A stretch of 64,000 nt of DNA from CAVZQN01 sp963837395 (GTDB lineage: Bacteria; Acidobacteriota; HRBIN11; JAKEFK01). Positions 9,020 to 17,307 of the stretch are shown piece by piece. The DNA lies in contig CAWINI010000008.1 of assembly GCA_963837395.1 (NCBI GenBank), positions 45,607 through 109,606 on the forward strand. Reading direction: 5' to 3'. The notes beneath the pieces were generated by a model. It saw only the letters and a list, made by a program, of their open reading frames with translations, made no database searches and was not told the origin of the DNA. The position numbers and the translations under genes were made by a program. Numbering within the stretch: the first letter of the stretch is position 1; each line of letters begins with the position of its first letter.

Positions 9020-9232
9020 ATGTCGAAACTCCCCGGTGTCAATCATATTCAAGCGGTCAAAGCACTTGAGAAGGCGGGGTTCCGTATCGTTCGTCAAGGC
9101 AAGCACATTGTAATGTCCGACGGCACTCGGTTTCTCACCATTCCCCGCAACAATCCGATCAATTCATACACGATGGCTGGTATTGTAAAAGATGCAGGAT
9201 TGACAATTGAACAGTTTAAAAAGTTACTATAA
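9020..9232 (+). CDS. hicA: HicA-family mRNA interferase toxin
   Basis: The protein has 70 residues of HicA (YcfA-like, double-stranded RNA-binding fold). It starts LPGVNHIQAVKALEKAGF and continues with the conserved block RQGKHIVMSDGTRFLTIPRN, in which the catalytic His is the H of GKHIVM. It ends with the helix GIVKDAGLTIEQFKKLL. Relatives cleave mRNA and inhibit growth until bound by HicB. The gene is tightly coupled to hicB. Both look intact, so the module is probably functional. Confidence 0.88.
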   Translation: MSKLPGVNHIQAVKALEKAGFRIVRQGKHIVMSDGTRFLTIPRNNPINSYTMAGIVKDAGLTIEQFKKLL

Positions 9233-9278
9233 AAAGCAGTAGACGAATTTCGGCTCTCGGCAGCAGTCAGTCTGATTA

Positions 9279-9620
9279 ATGAAATTCAAAGATGCGCTTC
9301 CCGAATTGTATGATGAAGTGTTCGGTCTGCTCAGCGGGAAAGCAAGCGACCTTCTTCCGCAAATGCCACATTTGATTATCACAAGGAGGTGTGATTGTGT
9401 TCAGTTTGATTGCTCAACATTTTCAGTTGAAGGTGGCGAATCACCGCTCTCTAATGAAGAATAAGCAGGACGTGGGCGTTATCTAACAGACTCTATAGAT
9501 CTAGATCCAGAAAATGGAAGAATCGTGGTTGACGTCGATCATCTCAAACGTATTAGGTCATTTGAAATTCTTAACCGTGATGACATACACGAAAAACTGG
9601 AAAGATTGTTTAGAAATTAA
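9279..9620 (+). pseudogene. decayed small gene, C-terminal part DUF2283-like
   Basis: An ORF from ATG 9279 (KFKDALPELYDEVFGLLSG) stops at 9464. A different frame then reads YLTDSIDLDPENGRIVVDV, continuing DHLKRIRSFEILN, and stops near 9620. That resembles the strand-rich DUF2283 proteins that often neighbour toxin-antitoxin genes. The two parts are not joined by a single simple indel that I can see, so I call this a remnant. It lies directly after hicBA. Confidence 0.35.
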
Positions 9621-9816
9621 AGCAGCATTCGCTTTTTGAAAACATATCATAACAAAGCGGTAAAATTGTCCGGTATCGATGTAACTCCTTCGCAAATTTT
9701 GCATACCTTTGAATTTTAGAACTGATGGTCCCTTTCAAGCAGCAAATCAGCCTGTTATCCCACCATTTGTTCAGCGAACACGGATCGAGATAAACTTGAA
9801 GTAATCAGGAGATTTT

Positions 9817-10287
9817 ATGGCTCAGTTCAAACTTCAGGTGAACAAAAAAGAGCACAACGTTGATGTTGATCCTGAAATGCCTTTGTTATGGGTACTTCGC
9901 GATGTATTGCAGTTGCGCGGTACAAAATTCGGTTGCGGTGCAGCTCTTTGTGGCGCATGTACGGTCCATATCAACGGAAAGCCTATACGCTCTTGTAGTA
10001 CACCGGTTTCTTCAGTAGCTCAGCAACAAATCACGACGATCGAAGGAATGTCAGAAGATGGAACGCATCCTGTACAAATTGCATGGATGGAAGAAGATGT
10101 TCCGCAATGCGGTTACTGTCAGGCCGGACAAATGATGACCGCCGCTTCCCTGCTTGCGGAAAATAGCAATCCAAGTGATGAAGACATTTTGCAAGAAATG
10201 TCTGGAAACATTTGCCGCTGCGGTACCTATCTTCGGATCCGAAATGCAATTAAACGCGCAGCAGCAATGCATGGAAAGAAATCATGA
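9817..10287 (+). CDS. [2Fe-2S] subunit of a molybdenum hydroxylase (isoquinoline 1-oxidoreductase alpha-like)
   Basis: The protein has 156 residues, the standard length of IorA/CoxS-type iron-sulfur subunits. The plant-ferredoxin cluster motif is GCGAALCGACTVHINGKPIRSC. The second cluster motif is CGYCQAGQMMTAASLL with GNICRCGTYLRI. It passes electrons from the molybdopterin subunit to an acceptor, often a cytochrome c or quinone. Its stop overlaps the start of the large subunit by 4 bp. ATG 9817 has a CAGGAG ribosome site. Confidence 0.9.
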   Translation: MAQFKLQVNKKEHNVDVDPEMPLLWVLRDVLQLRGTKFGCGAALCGACTVHINGKPIRSCSTPVSSVAQQQITTIEGMSEDGTHPVQIAWMEEDVPQCGYCQAGQMMTAASLLAENSNPSDEDILQEMSGNICRCGTYLRIRNAIKRAAAMHGKKS

Positions 10288-12522
10288 GTCAGCTTCACTT
10301 AAGTAGACGTGCTTTTCTTATTTTAGGTGGTACTGCTGCAGGTGGTCTTGCTGTTGCACTATATATGAAGAAAAATCCATTCGGATCTGAAAGTAGCGAA
10401 GCATTATCGCCAAATGCATTCATCAAATTAGAACCGGATAACACAATCACGCTTTGGTCAAAAAATCCTGATATGGGCCAGGGTGTTAAAACTGCAATGC
10501 CGATGATTATTGCAGATGAAATGGGAGCTGACTGGTCGAAAGTAAAAGTGGAACAAGCGGATCTGAATACGAAAGCATATGGCGATCAAGGTTCTGGTGG
10601 AAGCGACAGCATTACATCCGATTGGGAAAACATGAGAAGTGCCGGAGCTCTTGCGCGAGAGTTGCTGATCACTGCTGCTGCACAACAATGGAATGTCGAT
10701 CGATCTGCATGCGAAGCAAAAAATAGCACCGTGACTCACACTGTATCCGGAAAAGTATTAACATATGGCGAGCTCGCTTCCGCAGCATCACAGTTGCCGA
10801 TACCAAAAGAGCCACCAGCATTAAAAGATCCAGCGAAATTTTCATTGATCGGTAAACGCGTGAACAATGTTGAGAATCACAAAATTGTAACCGGCACACC
10901 TGTCTTTGGATTAGATGCGCGTGTTCCCGGAATGCTCGTTGCCACGATTACAAAATCTCCTGGTTTTGCAGGAAAGCCGTTAAGCATTGATGATAGTGAA
11001 ACGAAAAAGGTTCCAGGTGTGCGGCAGGTAGTCAAAATTGATGGATTGGAAAATCCGACACATCTGCAACCTGGTGTCGCAGTTGTTGCTGATCACACAT
11101 GGGCGGCAATGAAAGGTAAAGAAGCATTGAAAGTGACCTGGGACGACAGCAGTATTTCAGAAGAAAGCAGTTCATCACTGCGAAGCAACTTCGAATCATT
11201 ATCTGGCAAACCCGGAAAAGTTTTGCATGAAACAGGGAATGTCAAGAACGTTTTTTCAAAGGCTGCAAAAGTTCTGGAAAGCGTTTATGAAATTCCATTT
11301 CTCGCGCATGCAACGATGGAGCCGATGAACTGCATTGCGCATGTTCATGATGGACAATGCGAAATCTGGCCCGTTGCAAATGCCGATGTCAGCTCAAAGA
11401 GTTGCCGCAAAAGCGACCGGCCTGCCTGAAGCATCAATCAAAATTCATGTCACAAGACTCGGTGGTGGATTTGGACGCCGTCTGCTTTCCGATTATGTTG
11501 CAGAAGCCGCATATGTATCGCAAAAAGTTGGCGCGCCGGTTCAAATCGTATGGACCAGGCCTGAAGATTTACAACATGATTTCTATCGCCCCGCAGGTTA
11601 CCATCGTGTTCGCGCAGCAATCGATGCAAATCGAGAATTAATCGGATGGAACCATCACCTTGTGAATGTTTCGCGAAATGCATACAGAAAAGATCCACGT
11701 CCGCCTGAAACAACTGAAATTTATGGAATGCTCATCGGCAGTTCTAACGATATCGTAAAAGATCTGGATGCCGGATTCATTCCAACAAGCATTCCGAATT
11801 TCAGTTTGGAATACAGCAACGTTCCAACCGGAATTCCAACAGGCGCATGGCGCGCTCCAGCACACAATGCGAATGCATTTGTAATTCAGAGTATGATCGA
11901 TGAAATTGCACATGAAACCGGAAAAGATTTTGTGGAATTACAAACGGAAATTCTTGGACGTCAATCCGATTTACCTTCATATAAAGGTGAAGATCCGAAT
12001 CCTTATAATCCTGATCGGATTCGCGGTGTTCTGGAACTGGTTGCAGATAAATCAGGATGGGGAAAAACTTTACCGGAAGGTCATGGTCGTGGAATCGCAG
12101 CACATTCTTGTTTCGGCTCTTACGCTGCTGAAGCTGCGGACATCAGCGTTGAATCAGATGGCAAGATTAAGATCCATCGAATTTGGATTGCACTTGATTG
12201 CGGAATTCCAGTAAACATTTCCGGATTGGAAGCGCAAGCACAGGGTGGAATCATCGATGGACTCAGTTCATCAATGTGGGGCGAAGTCACAATTGATAAA
12301 GGGCGTGCGCAGCAATCGAATTTTGATAGTTATCGATTGATGCGAAACAACGAAGCACCACCGGTAATCGAAGTTCATATTGTGCCAAGCAAAGAACGTC
12401 CGAAAGGCTTTGGTGAAATTGCCCTCCCGCCTGTTGCTCCTACCATTGGAAATGCAATCTTTGCCGCAACCGGCAAACGCATCCGCAAACTGCCTTTCGC
12501 AGTTTCCGGGTATAGCCTATAA
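10284..12522 (+). pseudogene. molybdopterin-binding subunit of xanthine dehydrogenase family (isoquinoline 1-oxidoreductase beta-like), frameshifted
   Basis: The N terminus has a twin-arginine signal (SRRAFLILGGTAAGGLAVAL), as in IorB-type enzymes exported with their [2Fe-2S] partner. The first frame (to 11429) contains PDMGQGVKTAMPMIIADEMG and HATMEPMNCIAHV. The second frame (from about 11375 to 12522) contains LGGGFGRRLLSDYVAEAAYVS, GAWRAPAHNANAFVIQSMID and KGFGEIALPPVAPTIGNAIF, with the Glu expected at the Mo site. The frames should join around 11370-11385, where QMPMSAQRVAAKATGLPEA continues the domain, so a small indel has occurred. Restored, the protein has about 740 residues, a normal length. 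Substrates of relatives are N-heterocycles or aldehydes. Confidence 0.8.
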
Positions 12523-12592
12523 ACATTTGTGCGGAAGAAAAACAATTACGACGGCAACTAATCAAATCGTAGATCAAGGAGGAGTCCATTCC

Positions 12593-13306
12593 ATGAGAAC
12601 AGTAATGTTGGCAGTGATCTTGATTGTCTGTCAGTCTTTTGTCGTTAGTGCTGCATCCGACCAGAAAATGCAAACTCCGAAATGGAGTTTTAATGGAACT
12701 GTGATTGAGGCTTGCAGTTGTCCAATGTTTTGTCAGTGTTTCTTTGCTGGCGAACCCGCCGCTCATCATCATGACGGACACGAAGAACATTTTTGTCTTG
12801 GAAATCTCGCGTATAAAGTGAACAAGGGAAATTACGGCGACACCTCTCTTGCTGGCGCGAAATTTTTTATGTCGGGAAACCTCGGGCCAGATTTCGGCAA
12901 GGGTCAGGGAGATTGGAATGTTGTAACCTTTGATAAGTCTGTGACGCCCCAACAGCGTGAAGGAATTATGGCAATTCTTCAGAAAATCTACCCCTTGAAA
13001 TGGAATTCTTTAACCACTGCAGAAGGCGTTGTTGATCAATGGCAAGTCACAAAAGATGGCGCAGTTGCCATACTGGATGACGGTAAATCTGCGGAAGTTC
13101 GGTTGACCCGTTTCCCTGGAATGACAGATGAACCAATTATGATCAAAAACCTGCGTTATGTTGGCGCCCCAAGAAATGATGGTCTGATGTTGATGCCCAA
13201 TACTGTGGAAGCATATCGTGTCGGTCCAAAAGCATTCGAATTCAAAAACACGAACGGCTTCGTAGTAACCATTGCTGCTAATTCAGACGATTACAAAGGC
13301 ATGTAA
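12593..13306 (+). CDS. exported DUF1326-domain protein
   Basis: The protein has 237 residues starting at ATG 12593, which has an ideal AAGGAGG ribosome site; a longer open frame upstream overlaps the molybdoenzyme and is ignored. Signal peptide: MRTVMLAVILIVCQSFVVSAA. The mature domain opens with the DUF1326 hallmark WSFNGTVIEACSCPMFCQCFF, followed by a His-rich stretch (AAHHHDGHEEHFC). The Cys/His cluster suggests metal binding, probably copper or iron, by inspection only. It lies 70 bp after the molybdoenzyme large subunit and may be co-transcribed with it. Confidence 0.8.
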   Translation: MRTVMLAVILIVCQSFVVSAASDQKMQTPKWSFNGTVIEACSCPMFCQCFFAGEPAAHHHDGHEEHFCLGNLAYKVNKGNYGDTSLAGAKFFMSGNLGPDFGKGQGDWNVVTFDKSVTPQQREGIMAILQKIYPLKWNSLTTAEGVVDQWQVTKDGAVAILDDGKSAEVRLTRFPGMTDEPIMIKNLRYVGAPRNDGLMLMPNTVEAYRVGPKAFEFKNTNGFVVTIAANSDDYKGM

Positions 13307-13328
13307 ATTCATCGTGGCGTAACTGCAA

Positions 13329-13631
13329 TTGACTGACCGGTGGCCGCTATCTAAGCTATTGTTTGATCTTGTTCTGACAGCAATCGATGAGAAAGGCCAT
13401 TTCGTAACGGACTTGAAGCCGAAGAAATACCGGTGGTTTTGGGTTTTTCCAGGAAATTTGAAGGAGATCCAAAACGCCCAGAATCTGATCGGGTCATTTG
13501 TGCGTAGCCAATATTCTCTTGTTTATGAATCAACGAACCGCGCTCACGATGGTTCATGGCGCAAAATTGCTATCAGTTGTAAACGTAAAGGAATCACACT
13601 TCACTATCGCAATGGCTATTCCGCACGATAG
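13329..13631 (+). pseudogene. internally deleted remnant of an acidobacterial-type VWFA protein
   Basis: The 5' part reads LLFDLVLTAIDEKGHFVTDLKPKKY, the typical start of the VWFA-domain proteins frequent in Acidobacteriota (TIGR03436-like). It then jumps to the family's C-terminal end, SFVRSQYSLVYESTNRAHDG, followed by SWRKIAISCKRKGITLHYRNGYSAR. The roughly 150-200 residues that normally lie between, holding the metal-binding VWFA core, are missing. There is no signal peptide left. I read it as a decayed gene and as a phylogenetic marker. Confidence 0.55.
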
Positions 13632-13747
13632 AATTGCAGTAACAAGAATCAAAGATGTTATAGATAGCAATCATTGGAGGATTCCATTTATCTTTACACT
13701 GTCAAGATCCTTCGCATTTCTAATTCTTATCACCGGGCATTCCTTTT

Positions 13748-14176
13748 ATGAGTGAAACAACAATCAGAGTAATCGCTCATGCCAGTTTGGTTGCTCTAAT
13801 TGCCTCAAGCTTCGCTGCGATAATGCTCACGCTTTTTGGAATATGGTCATTTCAACGGCTCAGGACACGATATTCGAACCGCATTATCCATTTTGCATTT
13901 CAGTTCTTTGGCTTAATAGCCATTTTCATATTAACCGTATTTACATCCCTTTATGCGTTTGATCGAATCTATGTAGCGTATTTTATGAAACTTATGGAGT
14001 TATCCACTGATAGCAGCGCATTTATCTCAACGAAATATGGTTTTGTCCCACTTTTTGATGCCGGTTCACGTTCCGAAATCAATTTCATAAATGCTGGAAT
14101 CATTTTTCTTATTTGTGCTTTTTCCTTTTTGAAAAATTGGCGTTCTAAAAGAATTCAAAGAAATCTAGGCCAATAA
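13748..14176 (+). CDS. small integral membrane protein, unknown function
   Basis: The protein has 142 residues with three clear hydrophobic segments: about residues 10-34 (ASLVALIASSFAAIMLTLFG), 46-69 (FAFQFFGLIAIFILTVFTSL) and 113-127 (AGIIFLICAFSFL). It ends in a basic cytoplasmic-looking tail (KNWRSKRIQRN). I do not recognise a family. It converges with hypE, whose stop is 18 bp away. Confidence 0.55.
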   Translation: MSETTIRVIAHASLVALIASSFAAIMLTLFGIWSFQRLRTRYSNRIIHFAFQFFGLIAIFILTVFTSLYAFDRIYVAYFMKLMELSTDSSAFISTKYGFVPLFDAGSRSEINFINAGIIFLICAFSFLKNWRSKRIQRNLGQ

Positions 14177-14194
14177 CACAACTGTGGGCTTCAG

Positions 14195-15262
14195 CTAGCA
14201 AATACGCGGGAGTTGTTCGCCGGAGAGCATATCGACAATGCGGCTGCCGCCGATGCGGGTGCGCAGAACAACGGCACCAGGATGATCGCTTACCACTTCG
14301 CCGATGATTGCGGAATCTTTGCCCAGCGGATGGTTCTTCATTGCCGTCAGAACTTTTTCGGCATCGGCAGGCGGAACAAACGCCAGCAGTTTGCCTTCAT
14401 TGGCTACATATAACGGATCAAGCCCCAGAATTTCGCAGGCACCTTTTGTAGCTTCAGCCAGCGGAATTTGATTTTCTTTCAACGAAATTCCAGCTTTGGT
14501 TTGCTTTGCAATTTCATTCAATGAACTTGCTAATCCGCCGCGCGTTGGATCTCGAAGCACATGAATGTCATGGCTTGCATCAAGCATCGTTCGAACGAGG
14601 TCATTCAACGGAGCGGTATCACTTATAATCGGTGATTCAAATTCTAATCCTTCACGCAGCGCAAGGATTGCGATTCCATGTGCGGCAATTGCACCATTAA
14701 TCAGGATTTGATCTCCAACCTGTGCACGGTTCGGGTGGATATTCACTCCAGAATCAATCACACCAACTCCTGAGGTGTTGATGAAAATCTTGTCCCCTTT
14801 ACCGCGATCAACCACTTTGGTATCGCCCGTTACCAATGCGACGCCTGCATCTTGTGCTGCTTGTTTCATCGAAAGCACGATCCGCCAAAAATCCTCAATC
14901 GAAAAACCTTCTTCCAGAATAAAGGCAACGGAAAGATACAGCGGTTTTGCTCCGCACATGGATAAATCGTTAACCGTGCCGTTCACTGCCAGATCACCAA
15001 TGTTGCCGCCCGGAAAAAATATTGGGTTCACAACATAAGAATCTGTGCTGAACGCAAGCTTGCATCCATTCAATGAAAATATTGCACCATCATGCAAAGG
15101 CTCCAGCAATTCATTGCGGAATTGCGGCAACAACATCTTTTCAATCAACTGATGTGTAAGTCGACCGCCGCTTCCGTGACCAAGAACGATCTCTTTATAA
15201 TCGTTGATTGGAATCGGACAGGAATTCAGGAGTGCATTTAAGATATCATCGCGGTCGGACAT
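14195..15262 (-). CDS. hypE: hydrogenase maturation protein HypE
   Basis: HypE (355 residues) dehydrates the S-carboxamide on its C-terminal Cys to thiocyanate, making the cyanide ligands of the NiFe site together with HypF. The N-terminal motif LGHGSGGRLTHQLI, the ATP-binding part IFSLNGCKLAFSTDSYVVNP and VALVTGDTKVV match the PurM/HypE fold. The protein ends in LPRIC, with the essential terminal Cys. It is the last gene of the minus-strand hydrogenase operon, with its start 3 bp after the isomerase stop. Confidence 0.96.
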   Translation of the reverse strand: MSDRDDILNALLNSCPIPINDYKEIVLGHGSGGRLTHQLIEKMLLPQFRNELLEPLHDGAIFSLNGCKLAFSTDSYVVNPIFFPGGNIGDLAVNGTVNDLSMCGAKPLYLSVAFILEEGFSIEDFWRIVLSMKQAAQDAGVALVTGDTKVVDRGKGDKIFINTSGVGVIDSGVNIHPNRAQVGDQILINGAIAAHGIAILALREGLEFESPIISDTAPLNDLVRTMLDASHDIHVLRDPTRGGLASSLNEIAKQTKAGISLKENQIPLAEATKGACEILGLDPLYVANEGKLLAFVPPADAEKVLTAMKNHPLGKDSAIIGEVVSDHPGAVVLRTRIGGSRIVDMLSGEQLPRIC

Positions 15263-15265
15263 GAG

Positions 15266-15871
15266 TTAAATAACGTCTTCTTCGCCTAAATGAACATGAA
15301 TCAAATCCCACAAAATATGCAGCAGCGTTTCCTGTACTTCTTGAATTCGATGGATGCTAAATGAAGGAACAGTAAAACAATAATCGGAGACTTCCGGCAT
15401 GCGTCCGCCATCTTTGCCTGAAAATGCAATTGTAAGCATTTCTTTTTCGCGCGCAGCTTGCAACGCATAAATCAAATTTGGCGATTTGCCGCTGGTGCTG
15501 ATTGCAAGCACCATGTCACCGGGTTGTCCCATGAGCTTGATTTGATTCACAAAGATGCGTGAAAAATCGAGATCATTGCTGATGGCGGTCATGGTTGCAA
15601 CATCAGTCATCAATGCGATTGCCGGAAGCGGCTTGCGTTTTTCGATAATGGGATGAACAAATTCAACAGCAACATGAAGTGCATCACAGGCACTGCCGCC
15701 ATTCCCCATTACGTAAAGTTTTTTGCCTTGAGAAAAGCGCTGGGCCATTTCGGCCGTCAGTGAATCGATTTCTTCGGCATAGAGATCGAAGAATTTTTCC
15801 TTCATCGCCATACTTTCACGGCACTTGCGCATGATCTTATCGCGTGCCGTGTCAGTGGTGGTTCGATTCAC
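15266..15871 (-). CDS. SIS-domain phosphosugar isomerase (GmhA/DiaA-like)
   Basis: The protein has 201 residues with the sugar isomerase fold: LYVMGNGGSACDALHVAVEFVHP, then MVLAISTSGKSPNLIYALQAAREK, IAFSGKDGGRMPEVSDYCFTVP and the C-terminal RIQEVQETLLHILWDLIHVHL. The family interconverts sedoheptulose 7-phosphate and manno-heptose 7-phosphate. Here it is embedded between hypD and hypE without any heptose pathway genes, so its role may instead belong to hydrogenase maturation. A SIS gene in this position also occurs in other group 1h loci, as far as I recall. Confidence 0.88.
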   Translation of the reverse strand: MNRTTTDTARDKIMRKCRESMAMKEKFFDLYAEEIDSLTAEMAQRFSQGKKLYVMGNGGSACDALHVAVEFVHPIIEKRKPLPAIALMTDVATMTAISNDLDFSRIFVNQIKLMGQPGDMVLAISTSGKSPNLIYALQAAREKEMLTIAFSGKDGGRMPEVSDYCFTVPSFSIHRIQEVQETLLHILWDLIHVHLGEEDVI

Positions 15872-15883
15872 GAATGTACCTCT

Positions 15884-17008
15884 TTATTGTTTTACCGCAG
15901 AGATCGCAGTGCTCGGCGGTAAGAAATGGCGTCCATATGTATAATACGCTGCACAAGCGCCTTCTGCAGAAACCATCGTAGCTCCCAGAGGATGATCCGG
16001 ATTGCATTCCTTACCAAATGCCGGACAATCATGCGGCTTCTTCACACCCTTTAATACCAGACCGCTGATGCAGAGCGAAGATTCCTGGGTATCAATTTCT
16101 TCAACTTCAAATAAACGTTCTGCATCATGATCGCGAAAGTCATATTGCAGCTTGTATCCACTTTTGGGAATTGTCCCCACACCGCGCCATTTACGATCGC
16201 CTACTTCAAAAACCTTGTTTACAAGATCCTGTGCCGGGCGATTCCCTTCACGCGAAATCAATCGCGAATATTGATTTTGAACTTCCGCCTTTCCTGCTTC
16301 CAATTGTTGAACAACCATCAATGTGCCCTGTAACAAATCTACGGGTTCAAAACCTGTGATCACAATGGGCACCTTGTAACGCGCTGCGATCGGTTCATAT
16401 TCTTTGTAACCCATCACTGCACAAACATGACCTGGGCCAAGAAATCCCTGAACCCGATTCATTGGAGATTGCAGAATTGATGTCATTGCAGGCGGCACCA
16501 GCACATGTGAAACCAGTATTGAATAATTTTTGATGCCGGCATTTTTTGCATGCCACACTGACATCGCATTTGCAGGTGCTGTTGTTTCAAATCCGATCGC
16601 AAAGAATACAACTTTTTTATCCGGATTCGCTTTTGCAATCTTCAAACAATCCATCGGTGAGTAAACGATCCGGATATCTGCACCGCGCGATTTACAGATT
16701 AACAAATCCACTTTTGATCCAGGAACGCGGAGCATATCGCCAAATGAACAAAAAATTACGTCAGGTCTTTGGGCAATGGCCAGTGCTTTATCAATCATTT
16801 CCAACGAAGTTACACACACAGGACATCCAGGGCCATGTACCAATTCAATTTCCGGAGGTAATAGAAAGTCCAATCCATATTTAACGATCGTGTGTGTTTG
16901 CCCACCGCACACTTCCATAATTACCCACGGACGTGTAACAATCCGTCGAATTTCGTCTGTTATGTTTTTTGTGACCCCTTCACTTCGATATTCATCCAGG
17001 TACTTCAT
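15884..17008 (-). CDS. hypD: hydrogenase maturation protein HypD
   Basis: HypD (374 residues) is the [4Fe-4S] scaffold on which, with HypC, the Fe(CN)2CO unit is assembled. Signature pieces are VMEVCGGQTHTIVKYGL, VHGPGCPVCVTSLEMIDKAL, FFAIGFETTAPANAMSV and GFLGPGHVCAVMG. The C-terminal cluster Cys residues lie in CPAFGKECNPDHPLGATMVS and SAEGACAAYYTYG. The length is normal. Its start overlaps the hypC stop by 4 bp. Confidence 0.96.
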   Translation of the reverse strand: MKYLDEYRSEGVTKNITDEIRRIVTRPWVIMEVCGGQTHTIVKYGLDFLLPPEIELVHGPGCPVCVTSLEMIDKALAIAQRPDVIFCSFGDMLRVPGSKVDLLICKSRGADIRIVYSPMDCLKIAKANPDKKVVFFAIGFETTAPANAMSVWHAKNAGIKNYSILVSHVLVPPAMTSILQSPMNRVQGFLGPGHVCAVMGYKEYEPIAARYKVPIVITGFEPVDLLQGTLMVVQQLEAGKAEVQNQYSRLISREGNRPAQDLVNKVFEVGDRKWRGVGTIPKSGYKLQYDFRDHDAERLFEVEEIDTQESSLCISGLVLKGVKKPHDCPAFGKECNPDHPLGATMVSAEGACAAYYTYGRHFLPPSTAISAVKQ

Positions 17009-17295
17009 ACGTCACTCTTCATCTTTGAAATCAATTCTTCCTGACTTACATCAGGCACATCCAACTCCGAAAGTTGATTCAATTCTTCCAGCAATTTATA
17101 AGTGCGTGCTGCTTCTTCTTCATCCATTTTGCTTAATGAAAACCCGACATGCACAATTACGTATTCACCCATTTTGACGTCGGGTGTGTACTGCAGACAA
17201 ACCTGTTTTACGATTCCTCCAAAATCAACTTTGCCCAACAGGATTCCTTCCGATTCGTGCATCTCAACTACTTTTCCTGGAATCGCAAGACACAT
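17005..17295 (-). CDS. hypC: hydrogenase assembly chaperone HypC
   Basis: HypC (96 residues) starts MCLAIPGKVVEM, whose Cys2 carries the iron-cyanide unit between HypD and the large-subunit precursor. The conserved core VDFGGIVKQVCLQYTPDVKMGEYVIVHVGFSLSKM follows. The C-terminal tail is longer and more acidic than in enteric HypC. A GGAGGT ribosome site precedes the ATG, and the stop overlaps hypD. Confidence 0.96.
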   Translation of the reverse strand: MCLAIPGKVVEMHESEGILLGKVDFGGIVKQVCLQYTPDVKMGEYVIVHVGFSLSKMDEEEAARTYKLLEELNQLSELDVPDVSQEELISKMKSDV

Positions 17296-17307
17296 ATGAC
17301 CTCCTGA

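Noticed and set aside
12380..12592. Longer N terminus for the DUF1326 protein
   Set aside because: It overlaps the molybdoenzyme gene and ignores the clear AAGGAGG plus signal peptide at ATG 12593.
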